64,000 nucleotides of DNA from Castor canadensis (GCF_047511655.1 NC_133386.1:170831146-170895145); one strand, 5' to 3'; shown: positions 1 to 9,669, counted from the stretch's first letter. Notes: generated by a model not told the origin, from the sequence alone. Numbers and translations are program-made.

Positions 1-106
1 TCCTCCCTCCCTTACCTGCCGCTTGCTCCACTCCAGCCACATTTGTTTTCTTGCTGTCCCTACAGCTTGCCTGCAAACCCTACTGAGGGCCTTTGCTCTG
101 GCTGTC
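1..106 (-). repeat. L2 LINE fragment (3' region), interrupted by L1
   Basis: This pyrimidine-rich stretch resembles the reverse complement of the L2 3' region (the 'gggcctttgctctggctgt' part is typical). The same L2 resumes at 1141, so the L1 at 107-1140 split it. The assignment rests on remembered consensus, not an alignment. Confidence 0.55.
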
Positions 107-1140
107 CTTTTTTTTTTTTCTTTTATTCGTATGTGCATATAATGTTTGGGTCATTTCTCCCCCCTTCCCCCCGTCCCCCCCTTACCCCTTGTCCCCTCCC
201 TCTCCCCCCCACCCCTTTGCTACCTGGCAGAAACTATTTTGCCCTTATTTCTAATTTTGTTGTAGAGAGAGTATAAGCAATAATAGGAAGGAACAAGGGT
301 TTTTGCTAGTTGAGATAAGGATAGCTATACAGGGCATTGACTCACATTGATTTCCTGTGCGTGGGTGTTACCTTCTAGGTTAATTCTTTTTGATCTAACC
401 TTTTCTCTAGTTCCTGGTCCCCTTTTCCTATTGGCCTCAGTTGCTTTTAAGGTATCTGCTTTAGTTTCTCTGCGTTAAGGGCAACAAATGCTAGCTAGTT
501 TTTTAGGTGTCTTACCTATCCTCACCCCTCCCTTGTGTGCTCTTGCTTTTATCATGTGCTCAAAGTCCAATCCCCTTGTTGTGTTTGCCCTTGATCTAAT
601 GTCCACATATGAGGGAGAACATACGATTTTTGGTCTTTTGGGCCAGGCTAATCTCACTCAGAATGATGTTCTCCAATTCCATCCATTTACCAGCGAATGA
701 TAACATTTCGTTCTTCTTCATGGCTGCATAGAATTCCATTGTGTATAGATGCCACATTTTCTTAATCCATTCATCAGTAGTGGGGCATCTTGGCTGCTTC
801 CATAACTTGGCTATTGTGAATAGTGCCGCAATAAACATGGGTGTGCAGGTGCCTCTGGAGTAACCTGTGTCACAGTCTTTTGGGTATATCCCCAAGAGTG
901 GTATTGCTGGATCAAATGGTAGATCAATGTTTAGCTTTTTAAGTAGCCTCCAAATTTTTTTCCAGAGTGGTTGTACTAGTCTACATTCCCACCAACAGTG
1001 TAAGAGGGTTCCTTTTTCCCTGCATCCTCGCCAACACCTGTTGTTGGTGGTGTTGCTGATGATGGCTATTCTAACAGGGGTGAGGTGGAATCTTAGTGTG
1101 GTTTTAATTTGCATTTCCTTTATGGCTAGAGATGGTGAGC
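107..1140 (-). mobile_element. 5'-truncated L1 retrotransposon (3' end of ORF2 plus 3'UTR)
   Basis: Read on the minus strand, this is the 3' kilobase of the same L1 family as the long copies at 11079 and 23134. It contains the end of ORF2, a 3'UTR with a G-rich tract (minus strand of about 150-225) and a poly-A tail, seen as the T run at 107-120. The 5' truncation lies near 1140, where identity to the other copies stops at 'gctcaccatctct'. It carries the extra 9 nt around 861-872 that separates two subfamilies. It sits inside an L2; I could not define a clear target-site duplication. Confidence 0.92.
596..1114 (-). pseudogene. L1 ORF2 C-terminal fragment
   Basis: This is an open frame of 172 codons encoding the C-terminal end of L1 ORF2p. 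It includes the cysteine-rich C-x3-C-x7-H-x4-C motif, here with its second cysteine in an RGC-REK context, followed by the tryptophan-rich stretch around WWEC and PLWKKIW. It ends at the normal ORF2 stop (596-598). It lacks endonuclease and reverse transcriptase, so it cannot be functional. It is a truncated passenger of the L1 insertion, not a host gene. Confidence 0.88.
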
Positions 1141-1395
1141 TTTCTGCCTGGGATTGTTTCTCTCTTCCTTACTTCCTCAGAGTCTTTGTTCAAATTGTCT
1201 CATCTCTCCAAGGCCCACCTTAACCATGCTATTTAATTCTGCAACCTGCTACCCCTCCAGCCCCATACTCACTAAACGTGACTTACTTTTTCTGCTCTCC
1301 ATAGAACTTACTTCTTCCAATATTAAGTGCTTTATTATATTTTTCGTTTATTGTATATTTCTGCCTACTAGATTATAAATGCAAAAAAACCAGGA
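1141..1395 (-). repeat. L2 LINE fragment (continuation)
   Basis: This is the continuation of the minus-strand L2 split by the L1 at 107-1140. The pattern of the reverse L2 3' end is visible: ccaccctattt-like text, 'cactaaacgtgac', then 'tactagattataaatgc'. It ends at the ID-like SINE that follows. Confidence 0.6.
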
Positions 1396-1513
1396 CTATC
1401 CTTTTTTAATTCTTTTTTTGTTTTTTGCAGCACTGGGGTTTGAACTCAGGGCTTTGAAGTTGCTAGGCAGGTGCTTTTTACTACTTAAGCCACTCTAACA
1501 GCTGTCCTTTTTT
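1396..1513 (-). mobile_element. ID-like tRNA-derived SINE with target-site duplication
   Basis: Minus-strand ID-like SINE (body about 1408-1501). The reversed B-box 'ggtttgaactcagggc' and reversed A-box region ('gccactcta') are visible. It is flanked by imperfect 12-bp direct repeats, ctatcctttttt at 1396-1407 and ctgtcctttttt at 1502-1513, as expected for L1-driven insertion. Confidence 0.75.
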
Positions 1514-1843
1514 GTTAATTTGTGATATTGAGCAAGAAACTTCTCTGGTCTTATTTATTCTCTAAAAGAAGATGGGGTTGATCCCTTCTAGATTGTTCTG
1601 GGAGGTGTAACATCCTACCAAATCCTCCTAGACTACGGATGAGAGACATGGGTAGTGAGAGTTCAAGTCCAGGTTTTCTACTATTCATATTGCATTTAGG
1701 GGGCAAAAAATTATGGAAAAATTTCTTGCTGTAGGAACAAGCTTGGTCTCTTATAAGACTTTTTCCTGATGTCTACCTCTGTAAAACGTGGGGCACAGAT
1801 ATCCAGACAGACAAAGGAGCCTGGTGCCTTATTAAAAGCACCT

Positions 1844-2665
1844 CTGAGAAATGCAAATTGAAACCACAATAAGATAGCATCTCACCCCAGTTCGAATGGC
1901 TATCATCAAAACGACAAGAAATAACAAATGCTGGTGAGGATGAAAATTAGTATAGCCATTATGGAAAAAAAGCATGGAGGCACCTCAAAAAATAAAAAAG
2001 AGAACTACCTTATGACCCAGCATTCCCACTACTGGGTATGTACCCAAAAGAGATGAAATCATTACACCAAAGAAAAAATACTGTGCTCCCATGTTCAATT
2101 GCAGTACTACTGACAATAGATGAAATATGGAATCATCCCAGAGGCTCTTCAGTGGATGAATAGATAAAGAAATTGTGGTATGTCATGAAATAATACTCAG
2201 CCATAAAAAAAGAATGAAAGCCTATCATTTGCAGCAACAAAAATGAACTGGAGATTATTGTGTTAAGTGAAACAAGCCACATAGAGAAAGACGAATACCA
2301 TATGTTCTCATTTGTGGAAAACAATAAACCAACCTTGTAGAAGAATAAAATGGAATAGTGGTCACTAGAGACTGGAAAAGGGGACAAAAAAGAAATTCAA
2401 TAAGGGGCACTAAGAACAGAGTGGAGGAATCCCTCCTGGTTCTTAGTTAGCACAATGGGGTAACTATTAGGCAAAACAACTTATGGTATATTTCAAAATG
2501 AGTAGATAAGAAAAGTACGAAATTCCCAACACATAAAATGACTAATGGCTGAAGAGATAGAAATGTTTATTACCATGATTTGATTGCCACACATTGTATT
2601 CATGTATTGAATTGCCAAATGTACCCCATAAAGATGTATAAACTTTTAAACAGCAACTCTGAAAA
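1844..2665 (+). mobile_element. Old L1 fragment (ORF2 3' end and 3'UTR)
   Basis: Diverged L1 sequence of an older subfamily than the five young copies. It contains recognisable ORF2 3' text ('gaaatgcaaattgaaacc', 'tatgacccagcattcccact', 'atactcagccataaaaaa'). The 3' end has the 'gtaccccataaagatgtata' ending typical of old mammalian L1. All frames are broken. Confidence 0.85.
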
Positions 2666-3200
2666 GGCCATACAGCATGATACTGTTTGTGAAAATCAAA
2701 ACACATGTGACAGGCATTGGCTGCTGGCTTCACATTTGTATAGAAAAGTACAGTATACTTGGGAGTGGACCACAAATTCCACTAATGGGGCTTCCTTGGG
2801 GGAGAATGGTGACAGACAGAGGTGCTTGAAGTTGGGGCTGTGGCTGTATCTGCATGGTTTCACTTTCTAGGGAGAGAGAATTTGGAGGCACCACAAAACT
2901 TCGGAAGCAAGTATTTCAAAATATCTGTCAACATTGTTAAATCCAATGGACAACTTCATTTTGTGGGGCTTATTCCCTATTTAAATATAATAGGGATATA
3001 ATTTAAATTTGAAAGAGAACTATTTTTGAACAACCACTCCGTCTTCTCAGTGGCGTGACGGCCACTCTCTCTTTCACACTTCCAAGAGTGAAAGGCATGG
3101 ATCTGGTCAGGACCAGGACCATTGGAACACAAAGGTGAAGGGCTGAGCTCTAGCTACAGGCATCCTAGCCTGAGCTTGCTTCTGGCCCTGTCCACCTGCA

Positions 3201-3227
3201 AGAACAGAACAGAACAGAACAGAACAG
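3201..3227 (+). repeat. (AGAAC)n simple repeat
   Basis: About five tandem copies of the pentamer agaac, with no other structure nearby. Confidence 0.9.
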
Positions 3228-3608
3228 TTCTTAACTGCAAGCCTCTAAGATCTGTACCTATTCACCTATCCATCCTGATTAACGGCCAAAAAAAGCTGGA
3301 AAACCAAAGCTGCAAATCTCTCATCTCACTAACTTACAAGTACTGACTTCTTTGGGTGCTAGACAACATACAAGTGTTAATAACTAGTTAGATTAATCAT
3401 CAATAATACTAATTAATTATCAATAATAATTATTAATTGTTAATGATAGTCAATAACTAGTGAAAGTGTCAATAATAGCCCTCTGAGTGCAGAAGTGTCC
3501 AGAAGCTGTGTTAAATACTTTACAAACATGAATTTTTTCTCACTAAACCCTTAAAATATTTCTGTAGATTCATTACGGGACTTTTGAGAGTTTTAAGGTG
3601 TCATCTTT

Positions 3609-3611
<3 letters not shown>

Positions 3612-3649
<38 letters not shown>
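3612..3649 (+). repeat. (CA)n microsatellite
   Basis: About 19 uninterrupted CA dinucleotides; likely length-polymorphic. Confidence 0.97.
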
Positions 3650-3651
<2 letters not shown>

Positions 3652-4011
3652 TCACAGGATTGTGCAACTCCAGAGTTCAACTTCCCATAGACTCATTTGA
3701 GGAGGCAGTAGGGGGGACTAGAAAGGGCTTTAGAGTCAGAAGGACCTAGTGGATTGACCCAGCTGAGTCATCTTTGTTAATGCCTATAAAATGTGTTGGA
3801 TGTGGCTCCAATCAGAATGAGGACCTTTGTTTTTTATGGTCCAGGCTGGGTCCTGGTGTCAAGGCAACTTTAATTTTTCTTCCTTTTCATCTTCTCCACT
3901 GGACATGAGAATAACCTCTACCATGTTACACATCCTGCTTATTAAACATAGCTCTAATCTGCACCCCCGCCCCCTTTCCTTTGACCTTTCTGTACAACTC
4001 TGCTCTCTCCC

Positions 4012-4106
4012 AGTAGCTGGCCTCAGAGCTCCTGGACTTAGGTCATTTTCCTGCCTCAGTGTCCCCAGTAGTTGGGACTAAGGGTGTGAGTCACTGCAGC
4101 TGGCTA
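4012..4106 (-). mobile_element. B1-type (7SL-derived) SINE fragment
   Basis: The reversed B1 signature is visible: 'cctcagtgtccccagtag', 'ttgggactaagggtgtgag', 'cactgcagctggct'. It is diverged and lacks the 3' tail end. Confidence 0.65.
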
Positions 4107-4239
4107 TATAATATTAATAATAATTGCTCATCCTCTTCATCATCAATATCAAACCAAGGCTCACACACATTGTAAGAAAAGGTGTCAAAACCTAGCTACA
4201 TAAGCTGCATATCCCTTATCTTTCCACTACATCGCCCTG

Positions 4240-4324
4240 GGTTTTTGTTTTGGTGCTTTGGTGCTGGGGATTGAACCTAGGGCTCCCAGCTGTGTGCTAC
4301 CCCTGGGGTACACCCTCAGCCCCA
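4240..4324 (-). mobile_element. ID-like SINE
   Basis: Reversed tRNA-like promoter text 'gctggggattgaacctaggg' followed by 'gctacccctggggtacac', as in ID-family elements. Confidence 0.65.
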
Positions 4325-4614
4325 CATTGTTCTTCCATGGGTAACTGCAGCCATTAAGCAACGTCTTCTATTTGTATGGGTAATACTGTCATTTCAAGAT
4401 GTCACCAAGTCGGTTACCTGTCTACTTGCAGAGAACAAGTCTCTGCCATCCGTTAGCCCACTCCGCAGCTGCTTTGGGGGGAACTCCCTAGCTGGATCCT
4501 GGGCTTTCTCCTCGGCCTGAAGGATCCAGGAGCAGCCACAGGGTGGTGGAACTGGGCTGCTGGGAGCTGATGAGGTCCTGGAGAGGTGCCTCAGTGGCCA
4601 GCCTGGAGTCCCTG

Positions 4615-4965
4615 CCTGGCGCGGGAATTCGAGCCAAGCTGGGATCCTGCTAGTTAAGGGTCACCACCCCTCTCCCGGGGTCCCTCCCAGGTATCAAGGC
4701 AGGCCCCTCACCTCTGCATCGGCTGCGCCCTCTGTCCCTCCGTACCTCACCTTCGCCGGGACAAGTGACCCCGATGCCCCGCGCCCCCAGTAAGCGGGTC
4801 CTTGCCAGGAGATGTTCCCCTTGGGGTTCCCTTGGAAAGGGGCTCTCGAAGGAAACCCCGAGGCCGGGAGTTGTGCGAGCCATGGGGCAGCGCTCGCCTT
4901 CTTGCCCAGGTGGCCTGAGCCAGATCCCAGCGTAACACCTGAGGAATCTCCAGCGCAGGGAGGAA
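4615..4965. other. CpG-rich island-like segment, no gene recognised
   Basis: A GC-rich block with roughly 20 CpG sites counted by eye in about 350 bp, unusual for this AT-rich intergenic part. Open frames on both strands overlap it (the longest, about 4650-5321 on the minus strand, is 223 codons). None has a motif I recognise, and GC-rich DNA makes open frames by chance. It may be a promoter of an unannotated transcript or a regulatory element; this is inference. Confidence 0.45.
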
Positions 4966-5689
4966 ATCTGACTCCCTGGGTCCTGATTTTCTCTGCATTC
5001 ATTTCCTTTCCTTTCCCCGAGCATTGAGGTAGAAAGACTGTCCCTTTTTAGTGATGCAACTGGGCTAACTGGTAATTCCAGAATGAGGACACTGGCTGGG
5101 AGCACCACCGTGTGGCCAGCACGAAGGTGGCAGGGGCTACCGGACAGGACCTCAAAGGAAAGGAAGGGACCATGGTTCCCCACGCGGAGGAACGCCTCCC
5201 CACCGGCTCTTTCCACAGCCCAGCTCCAGCCCGGGAGGGGGCTCCAAAGCGCCCTACGGACACCTGTGCCCCTACGTGAAATCCCTATCCACGCCGTCCT
5301 CTGGCACGAGGGTGGGCACATCTGAGGAGCTGTCTATCCCTGGGAAAATGTGATCAGAAGAGGGCTGCTCCTGGTAGTGGCATTTCTGTCTTGGGAACAG
5401 GGAATTCCAGAAGGAGCGACACCGCTGAGGGAGCACATCCCTTGGTCCCCAGGGTTTCTTACCCAGTGGGTAGGGTGAGTTCAAAGCAGAGGTGGAACCC
5501 AGCTGTCTGAAGCTGGGCCTCTTGCTGGGGATTAAAGGAAGCATTGCCTTTTTTCCTGCCCTGGTGTCTCTGAGCAGTTTCTCCACCCCACCCCACCCCA
5601 TGCTGAGTGTTCCTTCTCATTCCTCATCCCTCTGGGTTGCAGGTCTATCTCATGGGTCTTATTCTTGTCTCCTTATTCCTATTTTTTGT
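4966..5689. other. Intergenic, no feature recognised
   Basis: Moderately GC-rich unique sequence. I see no repeat, splice-bounded frame or RNA gene that I can support. Confidence 0.5.
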
Positions 5690-6022
5690 TTGTTTGTTTT
5701 GTTGTTACTTTGGCAGTACTGGGGTTTGAACTCACACTTGCTAGGCAAGTGCTCTACTACTTGAGCCATGCCCCAGCCCTTTTTGCTTTAGTTATTTTTC
5801 AGAACAGGGTCTCACATTTTTGCCTGGGCCAGCCTTGGACAGTGATCTTCCTACCTATGCCTTCCATGTAACTGGGATCACAGGCTCACCACCATGCCTG
5901 GATTATTGATTGAGATGGAGTCTCATTAGTTTTTTACCCAGGCTGGCCTGGAACCTCCATCCTCCTGATCTCCACTTCCCAAGTAGTTGTGATTACAGGG
6001 TGAGCCACTGCATCTGGTCATC
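5690..6022 (-). mobile_element. Composite SINE: ID-like + two B1 units (B1-dID-like)
   Basis: Read on the minus strand, this is a B1 unit, a second B1 unit and then an ID-like tRNA-derived unit. On the plus strand, the reversed ID part is at about 5706-5780 ('ggggtttgaactcacacttg', 'cttgagccatgcccc'). The B1 halves are at 5790-5905 and 5910-6020 ('aactgggatcacaggc', 'gtgattacagggtgagcc'). This dimer/trimer arrangement is known from several non-muroid rodent families. Confidence 0.8.
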
Positions 6023-6187
6023 ATTCCTGCCCACTTGCCTAGCTACCCGAGGGCTCCATCTTTGCTCTCCCCTACTGTCCTGAATCATCATCAGTAAAGC
6101 CCACTTCTGTGAACGATGTATGTATGCAATGGTATGTATCACTGTTGTGTTTTGTATAAATGAATTCACTTAATTTTCCCTAACAAC

Positions 6188-6267
6188 CCTGCAGTGCTAG
6201 GGGCCAAACTCAGGACCTTGTGCATGCTAGGTAAGCACTGTATCACTGAGTCACACCCCAACCCCTT
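6188..6267 (-). mobile_element. ID-like SINE
   Basis: Reversed tRNA-like SINE: 'gtgctaggggccaaactc', 'gcatgctaggtaagcac', then the accaccccaac-like end. Confidence 0.7.
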
Positions 6268-6425
6268 TCTTCATTTTTAATGCATGACCTTGAGCCTGTT
6301 CCTTTCGTGTCCATTAGCACATGCACTATCCATTTTTTCACTTCTTTCTAAGTATTCAATCTCTTCCTCTTAACAGCCTTGCCTTGACAAAAACAATCGA
6401 AATCTCCAAAAGCCCCTAAGTTCAT

Positions 6426-6426
6426 A

Positions 6427-6478
<52 letters not shown>
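6426..6478 (+). repeat. (TG)n microsatellite
   Basis: Long TG run with a short TATA interruption near its start. A degraded ID-like SINE remnant follows (about 6479-6540). Confidence 0.95.
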
Positions 6479-6683
6479 GCTACAGGCAGAACTCAGGCTT
6501 TATGCAAGCTATGCAAGTGCTCTACCATTAAAGGCCCCTTTCCATTGAGTAACCACTGAAGTTACTTCAGACTTCTCTCCTTTTACCAAGTTCTTTTCAA
6601 AAGTGTAGGTCTAAAAACAAACTTGTGCTGTTAGAAATCAAGAAAACAACTATGCATGGAGCTATACACTTGCGTGCATATAA

Positions 6684-6745
6684 CACACACACATATATAT
6701 ACACATGCATATATACATATACATATATATGTATATATATATAAA
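6684..6745 (+). repeat. Alternating CA/TA low-complexity tract
   Basis: Alternating purine-pyrimidine tract of ACAC, ATAT and GTATATAT. It generates spurious short reading frames on both strands. Confidence 0.85.
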
Positions 6746-7271
6746 ACATCAATAAAAAGTCAAAAGAGAGAAAGTAGCTTAACTCACTCACTGCCTTCCC
6801 TCCCTCTTCTGCTCAGTCATGCTTCCTTGCATTCTGGCTTCCACCTGTACCTTCAAAGGTCACCAGATCAGGAGGCCCATGCCCCATCTCAGCTTTCTTA
6901 CTGAACAGATGCCATGCTGTCCTGTCTCTGGTGTCTGCAAATGCTTCTCATTGGTCTCTCTCTTTCCAGGGTGACTTTCCTCTCCGTCTCTTCCTGCTAA
7001 CATCCTATCTCCTTGTCATGACCTAACTCAATTATCACCACCCCCTGGAAGCCTTCCTCAGTCCCTGGCCTACAACCTCAGTGCTGACCAAGCACTTTAG
7101 GGCAATGTTGATTGTGTGCCAACTGTGTGAGGTGACAGGACACATTGGGCCTGTAGTAATCATTGGTAATATTAAGCTTTGCTATTTGGGTCACAAGAAA
7201 CAGACTTAATTCAGAATTTACTTAAATACCGTGGGGAGTGGATTATGAGAAGCCTACGAGAACTTGTGATA
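6746..7271. other. Intergenic, no gene recognised
   Basis: Unique-looking pyrimidine-rich sequence to about 7080, possibly containing an old L2-like piece ('gaagccttcctcagtcc'), then sequence leading into the hairpin at 7272. No coding feature seen. Confidence 0.45.
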
Positions 7272-7307
7272 AGCCTGTAGATAGTTGTGCTCAACTATCT
7301 ACAGGCT
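7272..7307. repeat. Perfect 16-bp inverted repeat with 4-nt loop
   Basis: Left arm AGCCTGTAGATAGTTG (7272-7287), loop TGCT, right arm CAACTATCTACAGGCT (7292-7307). All 16 pairs match. It lies just before the presumed retroviral LTR and could be the LTR edge. See findings. Confidence 0.95.
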
Positions 7308-7474
7308 GAGTTTGGCATGGCCCCAGCTGCAGAAGAGAGCGAGAAGGCAAAATGCAGTACAGCTGCTTTTCCTAAGTTGTTTGTGTTCAGAGGAGTAGGA
7401 TCACAGGTTTCTCCTGTTACAATGTCATGCCTCTCCCTGAGAAATGTTGCTCTGTTTCCTTGTTTACCACTGGA

Positions 7475-7481
7475 TATAAAA
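7475..7481 (+). promoter_or_regulatory. Probable LTR TATA box
   Basis: TATAAAA in the context ggatataaaagac, about 1.1 kb before the primer site and on the same strand as the presumed provirus, where a U3 promoter is expected. Confidence 0.5.
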
Positions 7482-7597
7482 GACTTGTTGAGGGAGAATG
7501 TGAGGTTTTTTGATGGGGGATTGATGGAAGGGTTTTTTGATGGGGATGGATTGATTGGTTGGCTGCTGCTGAGTTATGCTAGAGATTGGAGGAAACA

Positions 7598-8235
7598 TGG
7601 GACAGTGCAAGTCTGAGCACTGAGACTTTAAGAAAGCTAAAGAGAGAACATGGGACAGTGCAAGTCTAAGAACCCAGATTTTAAGAGTTATGCTAATGCA
7701 GGTTGTAGACATGGCTGCTGCTTTTGTCTGCAAGTCTGAGCACTGAGACTTTATTTTTTTTTTCATTTTTCTTTTATTATTCATATGTGCATACAAGGCT
7801 TGGTTCATTTCTCCCCCCTGCCCCCACCCCCTCCCTTACCACCCACTCCGCCCCCTCCCTCTCCCCCCCCCACTCAATACCCAGCAGAAACTATTTTGCC
7901 CTTATTTCTATTTTTGTTGTAGAGAGAGTATAAGCAATAATAGGAAGGAACAAGGATTTTTGCTGATTGAGATAAGGATAGCTATACAGGGCATTGACTC
8001 ACATTGATTTCCTGTGCGTGGGTGTTACCTTCTAGGTTAATTCTTTTTGATCTAACCTTTTCTCTAGTACCTGTTCCCCTTTTCCTATTGGCCTCAGTTG
8101 CTTTAAGGTATCTGCTTTAGTCTGAGCACTGAGACTTTAAAGGGAACTTGGGACAGTGCAAGTCTGAGGGCAAAGACTTAAAGAGAGATTATGCTAAAGA
8201 AAAGCTAAGAGAGAACATGGGACAGAGTGAGTCTA
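7598..8235 (+). repeat. Imperfect tandem repeats within the LTR
   Basis: The module 'gggacagtgcaagtctga' with 'gcactgagactttaa' recurs at about 7600-7633, 7649-7684, 7731-7753 and 8120-8190, with a diverged copy near 8219. It is interrupted by the L1 at 7754-8118. Such repeats within an LTR may be enhancer-like units, but no function is shown. Confidence 0.75.
7754..8118 (-). mobile_element. L1 3'UTR insertion with perfect 21-bp target-site duplication
   Basis: The minus strand carries only the last 365 bp of the young L1 family: 3'UTR, G-rich tract (plus strand C-rich at 7813-7875) and A tail (T-rich at 7754-7775). Identical 21-bp direct repeats at 7733-7753 and 8119-8139 flank it and belong to the LTR repeat unit. 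It contains no coding sequence. Confidence 0.93.
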
Positions 8236-8587
8236 AGGAAAGAGGTTTTAAAGAATAGAAAAGAACCAAGGGTTTTAAAAAAATTTTTATTCATTTATTC
8301 ACATGTGCATAAATTGTTTGAAGAAACAAGGTTTTAAAGACTTTAGAAGGAAAGCCTTAAAAAATAAAGATAGAGAAAAGAAGCAAAGTGAAAGAAGAGA
8401 ATAATAGAGAAAAGAAGCAATGAGGCTGTTGTACATCTCCACCTGAGCACCCAACACACCTGGCCCCAACTTTATGCATGTTTGTCTATTGTTTATCCTT
8501 TCTGCATCTCTAGTCATCCCCCCACCCCACCCCAGTTAGGCCAGTTAGGCTCAGTAGTAACAGGAGTGAGAGAAAGCTTGCTCCAGG

Positions 8588-8605
8588 TGGTGCCCAAACA
8601 GGGAC
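8588..8605 (+). other. Retroviral primer binding site, tRNA-Lys type
   Basis: TGGTGCCCAAACAGGGAC differs at two positions from the site complementary to the 3' end of tRNA-Lys3. Both changes (C to T, G to A) are the kind expected from CpG decay. It starts two bases after a possible LTR end in 'CCA' (8585). Confidence 0.7.
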
Positions 8606-8834
8606 CTAACTACAGGGACTTAACTATGGGGGAATTCAAAGCCTAAGATGAGGAGACACTCTCTGGGAAGTGTGTGTGTAATAGAGAAATGAAAGATAAG
8701 CAAGGAACAGAAAAATAAGCAGAGTAAGAGGGAGAGTGAATTGAATACAGTCAGGTGTAAAGACTTGGAAAACTATATATAGGCTTTAAAAAAGCTATGT
8801 TAAAGAAGTTAGGTAAAAGGAAAAAATATAGAAG

Positions 8835-9085
8835 AAGAAATATAAGGTAGAATTATAGTAGAAGAATTACAGTAGTAGAAGAATTATGGTAGAATTAAGA
8901 ATTATACAGTAGTATATGGTAGAAGAATTACACGGCAGAATAGAAGAAGAATTAGAAAGTAGAATATGGTGGAAGAATGACGGTAGAACAGTACAAGGAG
9001 AAATACAGTAGGACGGTAGAAGAATTATAAGATAATAGAGAAGAAATATAGGTGAACAGAGAGATGTTATAATATAGAAGTAAGG
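8835..9085 (+). repeat. Degenerate purine/AT microrepeat (AGTAGAAGAATTA-like)
   Basis: Many irregular iterations of tagaagaatta, agtagaag and tatggtag in the presumed retroviral leader. The strand is nearly free of C. It looks like replication-slippage expansion. Confidence 0.75.
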
Positions 9086-9192
9086 AAATAGAAGTAAAAG
9101 ATTTTACTCCTTGGTAGCCAAGCAGGAACATGGGAATCACCCCTTACAACCAGTCATACAGGGGTGTCAGAGGCAATAACAAGATGCTGTAG

Positions 9193-9669
9193 GTGGAGAT
9201 GCTGAGCTGTCAACCTCACCTTAAAAGTAAAGTTCAGTCCAGAGATTCTGATTCTGATTCAGTGTCAGATGAGGAGGGTCAGGAGGATGCTTTGGCTCAT
9301 CAAGTACTGGGAACCATGCATGCGGGATTACCAAGAGTCTACTCTTCTGAAGAGTCCCTACAGGCTGCCTTGCAGGTGGCTCGTAGTCAAAGAAGTTTTA
9401 TCTTGTGCTTGAGAGACTGGATCCTAATAGCCCTGGCATACAACAGAGGTTTCAAGACAACTCCTTGGATTGGGGAATGGGCTTCGTCAGGAGCATTTAA
9501 GAAATTAAAAAGGGGGAAAATATCTTGGATTGTATTGTGGGAAATTCTTATTACTTTTCAACTGAACAATTTGCCACAGTCTCCTTTTTTTTCTTTCCAT
9601 TTTATTTATTTTTATAATTTTTTATTAGAATATATTCATTATTTGGGGGGGGAGATGCCACCTTTTTGA
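9193..9669 (+). pseudogene. Unrecognised open frame in the retroviral fragment (possible gag remnant)
   Basis: An open frame of 158 codons follows the leader. Residues about 15-30 are rich in Ser/Asp/Glu (alternating SD then DEE). The middle part is an ordinary globular-looking sequence with a hydrophobic segment at about 70-85. The last 30 or so codons, from about 9575, run into T-rich low-complexity DNA with many Phe and Ile, so the original frame is probably cut there. I recognise no retroviral capsid motif. The gag assignment comes only from position after the primer site and leader, and it may be a chance frame. Confidence 0.3.

Larger units (their letters stand above)
2666..4000. other. 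Intergenic, no gene recognised; contains simple repeats
   Basis: No exon-like frame with a protein match that I recognise. Visible contents are a (GAACA)n run, an AT-rich stretch at 3365-3475 with TAAT/ATTA iterations, and a (CA)n run. Confidence 0.6.
7308..9575 (+). mobile_element. Degraded endogenous retrovirus fragment (5' LTR, primer site, leader, partial body)
   Basis: The sequence order fits the 5' end of a provirus: a U3-like part, a TATA box (7475-7481), a long repeat-containing stretch, an apparent LTR end near 8585, and a primer binding site (8588-8605) resembling the complement of the tRNA-Lys 3' end. A purine-rich leader and an acidic open frame follow. No pol, env or 3' LTR is present. 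An L1 is inserted inside the LTR. The LTR start and element end are not sharply defined. The primer site suggests a class II (betaretrovirus-like) element, but this is an inference from 18 bases. Confidence 0.62.

Noticed and set aside
4650-5321. 223-codon minus-strand frame in the GC-rich block, with overlapping frames
   Set aside because: No recognisable domain, no splice context; overlapping frames on both strands are typical of GC-rich non-coding DNA.
9193-9669. A complete retroviral gag gene
   Set aside because: Only 158 codons, no recognised capsid or zinc-knuckle motif, and the end runs into T-rich low-complexity DNA; kept only as a low-confidence remnant.
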